Shown here: positions 45,722 through 53,803 of the stretch, piece by piece
Layout of the letters: each line of letters starts with the position of its first letter
Position numbering within the stretch: the stretch's first letter is position 1
NCBI RefSeq assembly: GCF_016756615.1
Contig: NZ_AP023262.1
Coordinates: 6,077,501 to 6,141,500 of the forward strand
DNA: 64,000 nt
Reading direction: 5' to 3'
From: Mesorhizobium sp. L-8-3
GTDB lineage: Bacteria > Pseudomonadota > Alphaproteobacteria > Rhizobiales > Rhizobiaceae
Translations under genes and position numbers: made by a program
Notes under the pieces: generated by a model
The model's database searches: none
What the model saw: the letters and a program-made list of their open reading frames with translations, nothing else
Told to the model about the DNA's origin: nothing

Positions 45722-46240
45722 TCAGATCTCGGCTTTGAGGATGGAGGGTTCGGCGGTCTCGGGCGTGCCGCGGACAAAGTCGCGCAGCGCCAGAACCAGC
45801 ATGTGGAACAGCATCAGGGCTGCGCCGACGGGCACGGAGAGGTAGATCCAGTAAAAGCTGACCTGTAGCGTTGCAGACATGCGACGCTGTCCGAAGTCGG
45901 CATTCTCGTAGCCTTTCCAGACGAGTACGGCGAGCAGCACGCACAGCATCAGGCGGAAGATCGCGTTGCGGAGCGAAAGCAGCCGGCGCGGCCAGTACCA
46001 GTCGAAGAAATCAACGCGAACGAGCTGTTCGTCCTTCACCAGCAGGCTGCCCGCCAGCATCACCACCCATATCATCAGGTAGCGCGCGGCCTCCTCCGGC
46101 CACGGAAGCGAGAAGCCTAAGCCGTAGCGCAGCACGACCTGGATGAACAGGATGGCTGCAACTAGGATGAGCATGACCCGGGCGGCAAGGGAGGCGATGA
46201 AACCCAGGACGCCTGCGAGCATTTCGAGAGTTCTGAGCAA
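45722..46240 (-). CDS. TRAP transporter small permease (DctQ)
   Basis: 172 residues with four transmembrane segments (for example VMLILVAAILFIQVVLRYGLG, and RYLMIWVVMLAGSLLVKDEQLVRVDF, the DctQ signature near 49-75). The start is a TTG at 46240 with GGAGG 5 nt upstream; an ATG at 46222 is the alternative. It pairs with DctM, linking it to the binding protein. Confidence 0.93.
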   Translation of the reverse strand: MLRTLEMLAGVLGFIASLAARVMLILVAAILFIQVVLRYGLGFSLPWPEEAARYLMIWVVMLAGSLLVKDEQLVRVDFFDWYWPRRLLSLRNAIFRLMLCVLLAVLVWKGYENADFGQRRMSATLQVSFYWIYLSVPVGAALMLFHMLVLALRDFVRGTPETAEPSILKAEI

Positions 46241-46331
46241 TGACGCCTCCGCTCTCCGATGGTTGGACCGGATCGATTTGTCTGGATCCGGCAGGACGAA
46301 CCCGCGCCGTGCGGCGCGGGCGCCACGATGA

Positions 46332-47366
46332 CTAGTCCTGCGTGTCGGCGATAGCCTGCCGCAATTCCCCGATCAGCTCCGCGCCGACCTGCTCGGTGAG
46401 CATCTCGGCGATCGGCTGCTGGCTCTTCTCGACGAACGCCTGGAACTCCTCCGCCGTCGGCTGGTAGATTTCGACGCCCGCTTTCTCGATCACCTTCAGG
46501 TCTTGCGATTCCTTCGCCGCGATGATGCCGAGCATGGCAAAGGTCGCCTGGCGACCGGCATAATCGAACGCCGCGCGGTCTTCTTCGCTGAGGCTCTGGT
46601 AGAATTCCTCATTGATGGTGATGAGCGGCATGTTGATGAGGTGGTGATCCAGCGTATAATACTTCTGCACTTCCTGCAGATTGGCCAGAAGCATGGTGTA
46701 GGGCGCGTTCTCCTGCCCGTCGACCACGCCCGTCTGCAGCGCGCTGTAAAGCTCCGCCCAGGCGATCGGGGTGGGCGACGCGCCGAGCGCCTCGACCATC
46801 TTGATGTGGATCGGAACCTGCTGGGTGCGGATCTTCAGCCCCACCATGTCTTCCGGCGTGCGTATCGGCCGCACGGAATTCGAGAAGTTGCGGAACGCGG
46901 ACGGCAGGTAGTTGAGGATGCGAACACCGCTCTGCTCGGCGACGACATCGGAAAGCTTCTTGCCGAACGGTCCTTCGAGAACCTCGCGCGCCACTTCGGT
47001 GGTTGCGAAAGTGTAGGGCATCTCCAGCACCTGCGCAGCGGGCGCGTAAGCCGCCACGTGGCCAGCATTCAGGCCGCCGACGATCTGCAGCGATCCGCGC
47101 GCATTCTGTTCAAGCAGCGACTCCAGGTCGCCGAGTTGGCCATTAGGGAACACCTGGATCTCGTAGCGTCCGCCGGTGTGCGACTTGACGATCGAGCTGA
47201 ACACCTCGGAGTAGGCCCAGTAGGGGTTTGCCAGCAGGTCGCCTTCGCCGTCGACGTGTCCGAAGCGCACGATCGTCTGCGCGTCGGCAGCACCGATCAT
47301 CAAGGTTCCAAGGCTCATTGTCGCCGCAGCGCAAAGAACACCCAGTTTTCGTATGATGGAATTCAT
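46332..47366 (-). CDS. TRAP transporter solute-binding protein (DctP)
   Basis: 344 residues from ATG 47366 (GGAG 8 nt upstream). A signal peptide (KLGVLCAAATMSLGTLMIGAADA) precedes TIVRFGHVDGEGDLLANPYW. DctP hallmarks: GGRYEIQVFPNGQLGDLESLLEQ near 64-86, GLKIRTQQVPIHIKMVEALGASPTPIAWAELYSALQTGVVDGQENAPYTM near 180-229 (landmarks), where the conserved Arg binds the ligand's carboxylate. It captures a carboxylic acid in the periplasm. It is the first gene of the minus-strand operon to 42071. Upstream starts would remove the signal peptide. Confidence 0.94.
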   Translation of the reverse strand: MNSIIRKLGVLCAAATMSLGTLMIGAADAQTIVRFGHVDGEGDLLANPYWAYSEVFSSIVKSHTGGRYEIQVFPNGQLGDLESLLEQNARGSLQIVGGLNAGHVAAYAPAAQVLEMPYTFATTEVAREVLEGPFGKKLSDVVAEQSGVRILNYLPSAFRNFSNSVRPIRTPEDMVGLKIRTQQVPIHIKMVEALGASPTPIAWAELYSALQTGVVDGQENAPYTMLLANLQEVQKYYTLDHHLINMPLITINEEFYQSLSEEDRAAFDYAGRQATFAMLGIIAAKESQDLKVIEKAGVEIYQPTAEEFQAFVEKSQQPIAEMLTEQVGAELIGELRQAIADTQD

Positions 47367-47680
47367 TTCCTCAACTCCGCTGTCGGTGGTGGATGGCATA
47401 GTGACCCCGACGCGGCGGGCCGATAGCCCGACGGCGCTCAAGTTCACCCTCGATATAGATGCTTCTGGCAATTTCCCTGGGGGCTTTGTGGCCGACCCCT
47501 CTTAGCCGTCTACCATACGAAACGACTTTTTAGTGTCAAGCTGTATCGTCAAATTCTTTTCGTATAGTGGATAATCGTACTATCCGCACTTTCCCCGCAG
47601 GAAGGGACATCGTATAAGGGAGCTATGTCGCTTGGCGGGTTCCGCCCGGTTGCCAGACAGCAAGAGAGCTGGAGTCAGCA
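47367..47680. other. Divergent regulatory region of the TRAP operon
   Basis: About 310 bases between the binding-protein gene (minus) and the XRE-cupin regulator gene (plus). The middle is AT-rich and contains the inverted repeats listed at 47514-47585. No gene seen. Confidence 0.5.
47514..47585. promoter_or_regulatory. Inverted repeats, probable operators of the XRE-cupin regulator
   Basis: CATACGAAA (47514-47522) faces TTTCGTATA (47558-47566), an eight of nine match, separated by 35 bp. Directly beside the second arm lies GGATAATCGTACTATCC (47569-47585), a perfect five-base pair GGATA/TATCC with a 7-nt spacer. They sit about 100-170 bp from both divergent genes, a good place for a regulator of both. 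Confidence 0.5.
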
Positions 47681-48289
47681 ATGAACGTCCGACCTGCCAA
47701 AGTCATGGAACCCGATGTCGAAACGGCGGTGCCCGACCTGGACATAGGGGCAAGGCTGGCCCAGCTTCGCCAGCAGCAGGGCTGGACGCTCCAGCAGGCG
47801 AGCAAGCGTACCGGCGTCTCCGCGTCGGCGCTGTCGAAGATCGAGCGCAACGAATTGTCGCCGACGATCTCGACCTTGCAGCGCGTCGCCCGCGGCTACG
47901 AGCTCGACGTGGTCACGCTTCTCAACGACAGGGAAGCCTCCCGCAGCCTGCCCGGCCGCCGCAGCGTGACAAGGACGAATGAGGGGCGCCCTTACCAGTC
48001 GAACAGCTGCGCCAACACCATGTTGTGCGCGGACCTGCTGGACAAGCGCATGACGCCGATCCGCACGCGGGTAACGGCGCGCTCGCCCGAAGAGTACCGA
48101 TCCTGGCCGGTCAGCGACGCCGAGATCTTCGTGACGGTGATCAAGGGGACGATGGTGGTCCACAGCCAGATCTACGAACCCCTCATCCTCAATGCGGGCG
48201 ACAGCCTCTACTACGACGCCGGAACCCCACACATCTGGACGTCGGAGGGGCCCGAGGATGCCGAAGTGATCTGGGTGATCTCCTCCTAG
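47681..48289 (+). CDS. XRE-family regulator with C-terminal cupin domain
   Basis: 202 residues, GGAG 7 nt before the ATG. The helix-turn-helix (LDIGARLAQLRQQQGWTLQQASKRTGVSASALSKIERNELSPTISTLQRVARGYEL) fills residues 20-75, here given as a landmark. The cupin (about 120-200) has FVTVIKGTMVVHSQIYEPLILNAGDSLYYDAGTPHIWTSE with the last His. This type usually senses a small metabolite and controls the neighbouring operon. It is divergent from the TRAP operon and 9 bp from the hydroxyacid oxidase gene. Confidence 0.9.
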   Translation: MNVRPAKVMEPDVETAVPDLDIGARLAQLRQQQGWTLQQASKRTGVSASALSKIERNELSPTISTLQRVARGYELDVVTLLNDREASRSLPGRRSVTRTNEGRPYQSNSCANTMLCADLLDKRMTPIRTRVTARSPEEYRSWPVSDAEIFVTVIKGTMVVHSQIYEPLILNAGDSLYYDAGTPHIWTSEGPEDAEVIWVISS

Positions 48290-48298
48290 AGAAACCGC

Positions 48299-49456
48299 AT
48301 GCTGCTGAACACTGGCGATTACCGCGAACGGGCGCGGCGCAAACTACCGCGCGGCCTGTTCGAATATATCGATCGGGGCACAGAGGACGAGCTTGCGCTG
48401 TCCCGGCTGCGGAGCTCGCTGGATTCTGTGGTGCTGCGGCCATCGGTGCTTTCAGGCCATGCGAGGCGTGAGCCCGGCACGACCCTTTTCGGCCGGCGGT
48501 TCCCGACGCCGCTTGTCATCGCGCCGACAGCACTTGCCGGCCTCGTCGCCCATAATGGCGAATTGAAGCTGGCGCGCGCTGCGGCAGCGCTCGGCATCCC
48601 GTTCAGCGTGTCGACCCAGTCCGTCACCACCATCGAGGAAATCCGCCGCGCCGCGCAGGACGCGACGTTGTGGTTCCAGCTCTATGTCTGGCGTGACCGC
48701 ACACTGACCGCCGATCTCCTGAAGCGGGTGCGGGCATGCGACTGCGAATGCCTCGTCGTGACCGCCGACACACAGATGTCGCCCAACCGCGAATACAACC
48801 AGCGCAACGGCTTCGGCATCCCGTTCAAGCCGACCCTGCGCAATCTCGTCGATATGGCCGTTCACCCGCGCTGGCTGCTGGGCGTGATGCTGCGCTACAT
48901 GCTCGCCGGCGGCGTGCCGACCTATGGGCACTATCCGGCCGAGTACCGCAGCGCCATCACCCGCGCCAATGTGCAGGAGGCCGTGCGGCTGGAGACAAAC
49001 CTTTCCTGGGGAGACGTGAAGCGGCTCCGCGACGAGTGGCCGGGCAAGCTCGTCGTGAAGGGCGTCCTCTCGATTGAGGATGCCGAGCTGGCCCTGGCCG
49101 TAGGCGTGGACGGTGTCGTGGTTTCCGCGCATGGGGGGCGCAATCTCGATTGCCTTCCGTCTACGGCAAGCTGCCTTTCAGCGATCGCGGAGGCGTTTGG
49201 CGATCGCATGACGATACTGGCCGACAGCGGCGTCAGGCGCGGCACGGACGTGCTGAAATATCTGGCCATGGGTGCCCAGGGCGTGATGCTGGGCCGGCTT
49301 CCGCTGTGGGGTCTTGCAGCCGGCGACGAGGAGGGCGCGAGTTCCGTGCTGGCCATGATGCTGCGCGAAATGGATACCGCCATGGGCTTACTCGGCGTGG
49401 CGGACATCGCGGCCCTGCGGTCGCCTGCGCGCTGGGGCATCGAAGCGCAACATTGA
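48299..49456 (+). CDS. FMN-dependent alpha-hydroxyacid oxidase/dehydrogenase (LldD-like)
   Basis: 385 residues, starting 9 bp after the regulator gene. Blocks of the family: LPRGLFEYIDRGTEDE near 18-33, PTPLVIAPTALAGL near 69-82, FSVSTQSVTTIEEI, WFQLYVWRDR near 123, LVVTADTQMSPNREYNQRNGF near 151, VVKGVLSIEDAELA near 248, and the signature SAHGGRNLD near 277 with catalytic His and Arg. It oxidises an L-2-hydroxyacid such as lactate, glycolate or mandelate. The cluster thus contains oxidases for both D- (42071-43492) and L-2-hydroxyacids. No membrane segment. Confidence 0.9.
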   Translation: MLLNTGDYRERARRKLPRGLFEYIDRGTEDELALSRLRSSLDSVVLRPSVLSGHARREPGTTLFGRRFPTPLVIAPTALAGLVAHNGELKLARAAAALGIPFSVSTQSVTTIEEIRRAAQDATLWFQLYVWRDRTLTADLLKRVRACDCECLVVTADTQMSPNREYNQRNGFGIPFKPTLRNLVDMAVHPRWLLGVMLRYMLAGGVPTYGHYPAEYRSAITRANVQEAVRLETNLSWGDVKRLRDEWPGKLVVKGVLSIEDAELALAVGVDGVVVSAHGGRNLDCLPSTASCLSAIAEAFGDRMTILADSGVRRGTDVLKYLAMGAQGVMLGRLPLWGLAAGDEEGASSVLAMMLREMDTAMGLLGVADIAALRSPARWGIEAQH

Positions 49457-49733
49457 AGTGGCTCAGGCCCGCATCCCGGCTTTTAAGCCCAGTGTCACCA
49501 CGCCGCAGCTCCGGTGTCTCATCGTGCTGCTTTGTCGTAGGCGGCGAGCCGCTGTCGGGCCACGTGTCTGACAAAAGTGACGTTACCGCCCGAAGTGCCA
49601 GCACAGTTGCTCTGGTCCCTGTCCCTTATTGAAGCGGAATACGCCTCCGACCTGGCAACTGAGGAACGGCGCTTCCCCCTCGCTTGGCTCGCGCGACAAA
49701 TCCGGTTTCGGGCCGAGGCGGTAGCTACCTCGC

Positions 49734-50153
49734 CTAAGCTACGCCGGTCACAGGCCGCCGAAAGATCCGGCTGGTCACCATGGCCTTCGCCACCAGGCGG
49801 CCCGCCTCGTCGCGCACCGTCACGTCCGACACTGTCTGGTTCCGGCCGCGCTGGATGACGAGCGCTTCGGTGGTGAGACCGCAGCCGTCGGTCTCGGCCA
49901 GGTTGGCGGTCGCTCCGCCGATGGCATCACCGTCGGCAAGACCGGAAGCGGATGCCGCCGCTCCCGTCACGTCGATCAAGGTCGCGATGGCGCCGCCATG
50001 GGCGATCGATCCCGCCGTTGCCAGTTGCGGGCGGAAAGGAAGCTTCATGACCACCCTGCCCGTCTCCGCCTCGACCACCTCGATCCCCAGCGGTGTCGCG
50101 AAGGGCGACCGCGCCAGCACATCCTCGATCCATCTGCGCGCGATCGCATGCAT
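49734..50153 (-). CDS. PaaI-type hotdog thioesterase
   Basis: 139 residues, with AAGGAGCACGG before ATG 50153. The hotdog domain has FRPQLATAGSIAHGGAIATLIDVTGAAAS near 41-70, where the HGGA block begins the central helix, and NLAETDGCGLTTEALVIQRGRN near 85. It probably hydrolyses an acyl-CoA, perhaps aromatic. It is the intact version of the 21-codon fragment at 40805-40866. The upstream region is a broken membrane-protein gene belonging to repeat B. Confidence 0.85.
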   Translation of the reverse strand: MHAIARRWIEDVLARSPFATPLGIEVVEAETGRVVMKLPFRPQLATAGSIAHGGAIATLIDVTGAAASASGLADGDAIGGATANLAETDGCGLTTEALVIQRGRNQTVSDVTVRDEAGRLVAKAMVTSRIFRRPVTGVA

Positions 50154-50183
50154 GGCCGTGCTCCTTCTCGGTTGGCGTTCGTG

Positions 50184-50450
50184 TCACGCGGCAGCGGAGC
50201 GACGCAGCCCATGAATTGCAGCACTGCGAACAGGCCGACGACCAGTGCCTGGGCGGCGATGAAGGCCGTGCCGAGCAGGTTCGGGGACACCGAGCCGGAG
50301 AACAGCAGCCCGAAGCTGGCGAGCACCCAGAGGACGTTGGCGATGATGTCGATCAGAACAAGGCGGGAGACCGCCTTGCGACGCGCCGTGACCAGGAGAA
50401 GGGCGACGAAAGCCGGGCGCAACAGCGACGCGATCATGCTGTTCTCGCGG
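50184..50450 (-). pseudogene. Membrane-protein fragment in repeat B
   Basis: The minus strand reads SLLRPAFVALLLVTARR, LIDIIANVLWVLASFGLLF and AFIAAQALVVGLFAVLQF, about 80 percent identical to the copy in repeat A. One base is missing near 50210, so the normal end GLRRSAAA is in a different frame. The N-terminal half is missing as in copy A. Confidence 0.6.
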
Positions 50451-50454
50451 TTCC

Positions 50455-50719
50455 ATGTCGGCATCGCGGAGATCGCCGACCACTGCGTTTTCACGGACTT
50501 CGTGCGCGACCTCGTCTCCCACTCATCGTGCTCTGCTGGAAACAGCGTGAAACGACCGGCAAGAGCCATGCCCACCATGCGCTGATCGACACCATTGAGG
50601 CCCACAAGCCCGCAGAGGCTGCGGAGTTGATGAAGCATCACATGCTCGATCTCCTGTCGGGCCTCGACCTCACGCGCGGCAGGCCCAAGCCTGAACGCCG
50701 CGCCGACTTGTTGCGGTAG
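50455..50719 (+). pseudogene. GntR-family FCD fragment in repeat B, frameshifted
   Basis: Reads FHVGIAEIADHCVFTDFV and RDLVSHS in one frame and, after a 10-bp deletion near 50526, ESHAHHAL-like KSHAHHALIDTIEAHKPAEA and ELMKHHMLDLLSGLDL in another. The DNA-binding half is missing. Non-functional. Confidence 0.8.
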
Positions 50720-50730
50720 TGGTGGTGCCT

Positions 50731-50797
50731 GGAACCGAGGCCGTAAGGCCGCTTGGGGTTTGTTTCCTGCCGTACGTCTCTGACCGGAACGAGCAAC
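50731..50797 (+). repeat. Short intergenic element, copy 3
   Basis: Matches 41461-41527 with one visible substitution (GCCTGG to GCTTGG). It lies between the GntR fragment and the ABC operon. The sequence after GAGCAACC is unrelated to that after copy 2, which marks the boundary of the duplication. Confidence 0.65.
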
Positions 50798-50880
50798 CTG
50801 CCCCAGTCGTGACGTTCGTGCTGGATGCAGCGAAGGTCGCGCACCCCTTTCGCGGCGTTTGCGACTGAGCCGGTCGGAGC

Positions 50881-51735
50881 CTATTTCACCGCGCCGACCG
50901 TAAACCCCGCCACGAAGCGGTCGACGAAGAAGTTATAGATGACCGCGATCGGAACGCTGGCGATCAGGCAGGCGGCCATCATCGAGCCCCAGAAATAAAC
51001 GTCACCGCGCACGAGGAACGTCGGGACGCCGACGCTGACGGTATAACTCGAGGATGAGGTGATGAACGTCAGCCCGTAGACGAATTCCTGCGTCACCAGC
51101 GTGAAGGCGAAGATGATGACGGTCAGGATGCCGGCGAGCGAGATCGGCAGAACCACCTTGACGAAGGCGCCGAAGCGGGAGAGCCCGTCGATCATGGCAG
51201 CCTCCTCGAGGTCGCGCGGGATCGCCTTGTAGAAGCCCATCAGGAGCCAGGTGCAGAAGGGCACGGTGAAGCTCGGATAGACGAGCACCAGCGACCACAG
51301 AGAATCCTGCAGGCCGAGGACCGCGATAATCCGGGCAAAAGGAATGAAGAGGATGGTGGGCGGTACGAGGTAGGTGAGAAAGATCGCGATTCCGAGCGTC
51401 TGCGCCCAGGCACCAGTCATGCGCGCCAGCGCGTAGCCGGCCGGCACCGCCAGCGCGAGGGTGATGGCGACCACCGCGACGCCGACGAGCGCGGTGTTGA
51501 TGAGCCACTGGAGATATTGGGTCTGTTCGAACAGGAGGGCCAGATGCTCGAGCGTCGGCGGGTCGTTGAACAGGTACGGATTGTTGCCGGTGTCGTGCAG
51601 GTCCTGCGTCGTCTTGAAGGTGGTGATCACCATCCAATAGAAGGGAAACGCCAGGAAGGTGACGAAGAAGACGAGGATTCCCGCGTGTCCGCCTGCGGCG
51701 GCCGCCCGGCGCGCGCGTGCAGTGGCCGGGGTCAT
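50881..51735 (-). CDS. ABC sugar-type transporter permease (MalG-like)
   Basis: 284 residues with six transmembrane segments (for example ILVFFVTFLAFPFYWMVITTFKT, and VVAITLALAVPAGYALARMTG). The cytoplasmic coupling loop EEAAMIDGLSRFGAFVKVVLPIS (the EAA motif) is near 193-215. Its start codon shares a base with the stop of the other permease. It forms the inner-membrane channel of an importer with the genes up to 55144. Confidence 0.93.
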   Translation of the reverse strand: MTPATARARRAAAAGGHAGILVFFVTFLAFPFYWMVITTFKTTQDLHDTGNNPYLFNDPPTLEHLALLFEQTQYLQWLINTALVGVAVVAITLALAVPAGYALARMTGAWAQTLGIAIFLTYLVPPTILFIPFARIIAVLGLQDSLWSLVLVYPSFTVPFCTWLLMGFYKAIPRDLEEAAMIDGLSRFGAFVKVVLPISLAGILTVIIFAFTLVTQEFVYGLTFITSSSSYTVSVGVPTFLVRGDVYFWGSMMAACLIASVPIAVIYNFFVDRFVAGFTVGAVK

Positions 51736-52679
51736 CAGGTGACCTCCGCCCGGCGGGCGAGGACAAGGAACAGGATCGCGACCGCCACCAGCACAGGGAA
51801 CATGAACAACGAGATGGCGGCGCCGCCGGCAAGGTCGCCACCCTGGATGCCGGTGAAATAGGCCCAGCTCGCGATGACCTGAGTCGAGTCGTAGGGACCA
51901 CCGCGGGTCAGCACGAAAACCACGATCATGTCGGTGAAGGTGAAGATGATGCCGAAGAGCACCGCCACCAGCGTGATCGGCAGGATGAGTGGCATGGTGA
52001 TCTGGAAGTGGCGGCGCCAGAAGCCGGCGCCGTCGATCGCGGCGGCGTCATGGATATCCTGTGGGATCGAAGTCAGCCCGGCGAGGATGATTACGGTGGC
52101 CAGCGGGAGCAGCCGCCAGATGTTGACGATGACGATCGAGGCGAGCGCCAGGTTCGGCTGACCGAGCCAGATCGGCCATTCGTTCGGTCCGAGAACGCCA
52201 ATCCGCTGCCCGGTCCAATTGATGATGCTGTAGATCGAATCGTAGATCCACAGCCAGCCGATCGAGCCGAGCGAGATCGGCGCTACCCAGGGCAGCAGGA
52301 TCAGGAGGCGCACCAACCATTTGCCGCGGAAGTCCACAATCAGCGCCATGGCCAGCGCGTTGGCCAGCACGACGATGAAGATCTGCGAAATCGCCGTGAT
52401 GACCAGCGTGTTGCGCAGGGCGAGCCAGAAGGTGCTGCTCTCGATCACCCGGCGGAAATTCACCAGGCCGGCGAAGTTCAGGGCGCGGCTGGCGACAGTG
52501 GCGTCCGACAGGCTGTAGTAGAGCGACACGATGAACGGGAAGCCCACCAGCACGATGATGTACAAGATGGCCGGCGCAAGCATGATGCGCCACAGCCATC
52601 GCTCGCTGTCGGCCAGCCGCGCCAGCGCGCCAGCGCGCTGCGTGCGCACCGCTCCGCGTGGGATCGACGCGACGCTCAC
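51735..52679 (-). CDS. ABC sugar-type transporter permease (MalF/UgpA-like)
   Basis: 314 residues from GTG 52679, overlapping the ATPase stop (GTGA). Six transmembrane segments; EAA loop in IHDAAAIDGAGFWRRHFQITMPLI near 217-240. LYIIVLVGFPFIVSLYYSLSD near 35 is the typical first helix. Partner of the MalG-like permease. Confidence 0.93.
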   Translation of the reverse strand: MSVASIPRGAVRTQRAGALARLADSERWLWRIMLAPAILYIIVLVGFPFIVSLYYSLSDATVASRALNFAGLVNFRRVIESSTFWLALRNTLVITAISQIFIVVLANALAMALIVDFRGKWLVRLLILLPWVAPISLGSIGWLWIYDSIYSIINWTGQRIGVLGPNEWPIWLGQPNLALASIVIVNIWRLLPLATVIILAGLTSIPQDIHDAAAIDGAGFWRRHFQITMPLILPITLVAVLFGIIFTFTDMIVVFVLTRGGPYDSTQVIASWAYFTGIQGGDLAGGAAISLFMFPVLVAVAILFLVLARRAEVT

Positions 52680-53704
52680 CGCGCGTCTCCGTCGACACGG
52701 CGCCCGGTGGCACAGTCGAAGCGCCCGATATCGCTGCGGCGGATGACGAAATCAAGCCGCTCCCCGGCGGCGATCTCGATGCGGATGTTGCTCGGGATTT
52801 TCGAGATGACATGCGTCTCCGGCGCGCGGCCCTCGAGCACGCCGTAGACCAGCCGGTCAGCGCCGAGATATTCGACGCGCGTGACCTGGAGGGGCATCGC
52901 CACCGCGTCGTCCTCGCGCTCGACGCCGCGCGGCAGGAAGGCCTCCGGCCGGAAGCCGAGCCAGGTGTCGCCATCCTCCACGAGGTTCATGGGCGGCGAG
53001 CCAATGAAGGTCGCGACGAAGGTGTTGGCCGGCCGGCCGTAGATCTCTTGCGGCGTACCCACCTGCATCACTTTTCCGGAGTTGAGCACGGCGATGCGGT
53101 CGCCGAGGCCCATGGCTTCGGCCTGGTCGTGCGTCACATAGATCGTCGTGGTGCCCAGCGTGCGCTGCAGCTGCTTCAGCTCGTCGCGCGCGGAATTGCG
53201 CAGCTTCGCATCGAGGTTCGACAAAGGCTCGTCGAGCAGGAAGACGACGGGCTCACGCACCACGGCGCGCGCCAGCGCAACCCGTTGGCGCTCGCCGCCG
53301 GAGAGCTGGCGCGGCTTGCGGTGCAGGAAGCTTTCGATGCCGAACATGCGCGCCGCCCATTCGACCTTGTTGCGGATCTTCTGCCGTGGAACGCCGAGCG
53401 CGCGCAGCGGAAACGAAATGTTACGCTCCACCGTCAGATGCGGATAGAGCGCGTAGCTCTGGAAGACCATGGCGACGTTGCGCGCTCGCGGCGGCAGGTC
53501 CGTCACTACCGTGCCATCGATCACGATGTCGCCGCGGGTGGGCCGCTCGAGACCCGCAATCATTCGCATCAGCGTGGTCTTGCCGCAACCCGAGGGGCCG
53601 AGCAGCACGAGGAATTCACCCTCGCCGGCCGTAAGGTCGATGCCGTCGACGGCGTGGACTTCGTCAAAGTGCTTCGAGAGACCTCGTGCCTCCACCGTTG
53701 CCAT
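52676..53704 (-). CDS. ABC transporter ATP-binding protein (UgpC/MalK-like)
   Basis: 342 residues. Walker A GPSGCGKTT near 35-43, signature LSGGERQRVALARA near 135, Walker B VVFLLDEPLSNLDAK near 151-165, switch His in YVTHDQAEA near 190. A C-terminal regulatory TOBE-type domain (about 235-342) is typical of sugar and polyol importers. It powers the importer in the cytosol. Located between the binding protein and the two permeases. Confidence 0.94.
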   Translation of the reverse strand: MATVEARGLSKHFDEVHAVDGIDLTAGEGEFLVLLGPSGCGKTTLMRMIAGLERPTRGDIVIDGTVVTDLPPRARNVAMVFQSYALYPHLTVERNISFPLRALGVPRQKIRNKVEWAARMFGIESFLHRKPRQLSGGERQRVALARAVVREPVVFLLDEPLSNLDAKLRNSARDELKQLQRTLGTTTIYVTHDQAEAMGLGDRIAVLNSGKVMQVGTPQEIYGRPANTFVATFIGSPPMNLVEDGDTWLGFRPEAFLPRGVEREDDAVAMPLQVTRVEYLGADRLVYGVLEGRAPETHVISKIPSNIRIEIAAGERLDFVIRRSDIGRFDCATGRRVDGDAR

Positions 53705-53803
53705 CGGCGCCTCGGAATTCTCTGAAGACGGAACTGGCAGACGGGGTCGCGGTCAGGCGAACCCTCGTCTGCCAAGCGCACGCCAAGTGTGAGGACAAGG
53801 AGA

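Larger units (their letters stand above)
50092..50797. repeat. Direct repeat B, right of the TRAP cluster
   Basis: The same order of pieces as repeat A at 40805-41527: thioesterase 5' part, membrane-protein fragment, GntR-domain fragment, short element. Compared with A it has lost 10 bp inside the GntR fragment and one base near the end of the membrane-protein fragment, so both frames are broken here. Unlike A, the thioesterase gene continues intact to the left. Confidence 0.82.

Noticed and set aside
44627..45868. Long plus-strand open frame opposite the TRAP permease genes
   Set aside because: Its sequence is an Asp/Glu/Gln/Arg-rich mirror of transmembrane helices; the minus strand is certain.
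40805..50797. Direct repeats considered as insertion sequences or a transposon
   Set aside because: No transposase, no terminal inverted repeats and no target-site duplication seen; the repeats consist of ordinary gene fragments.
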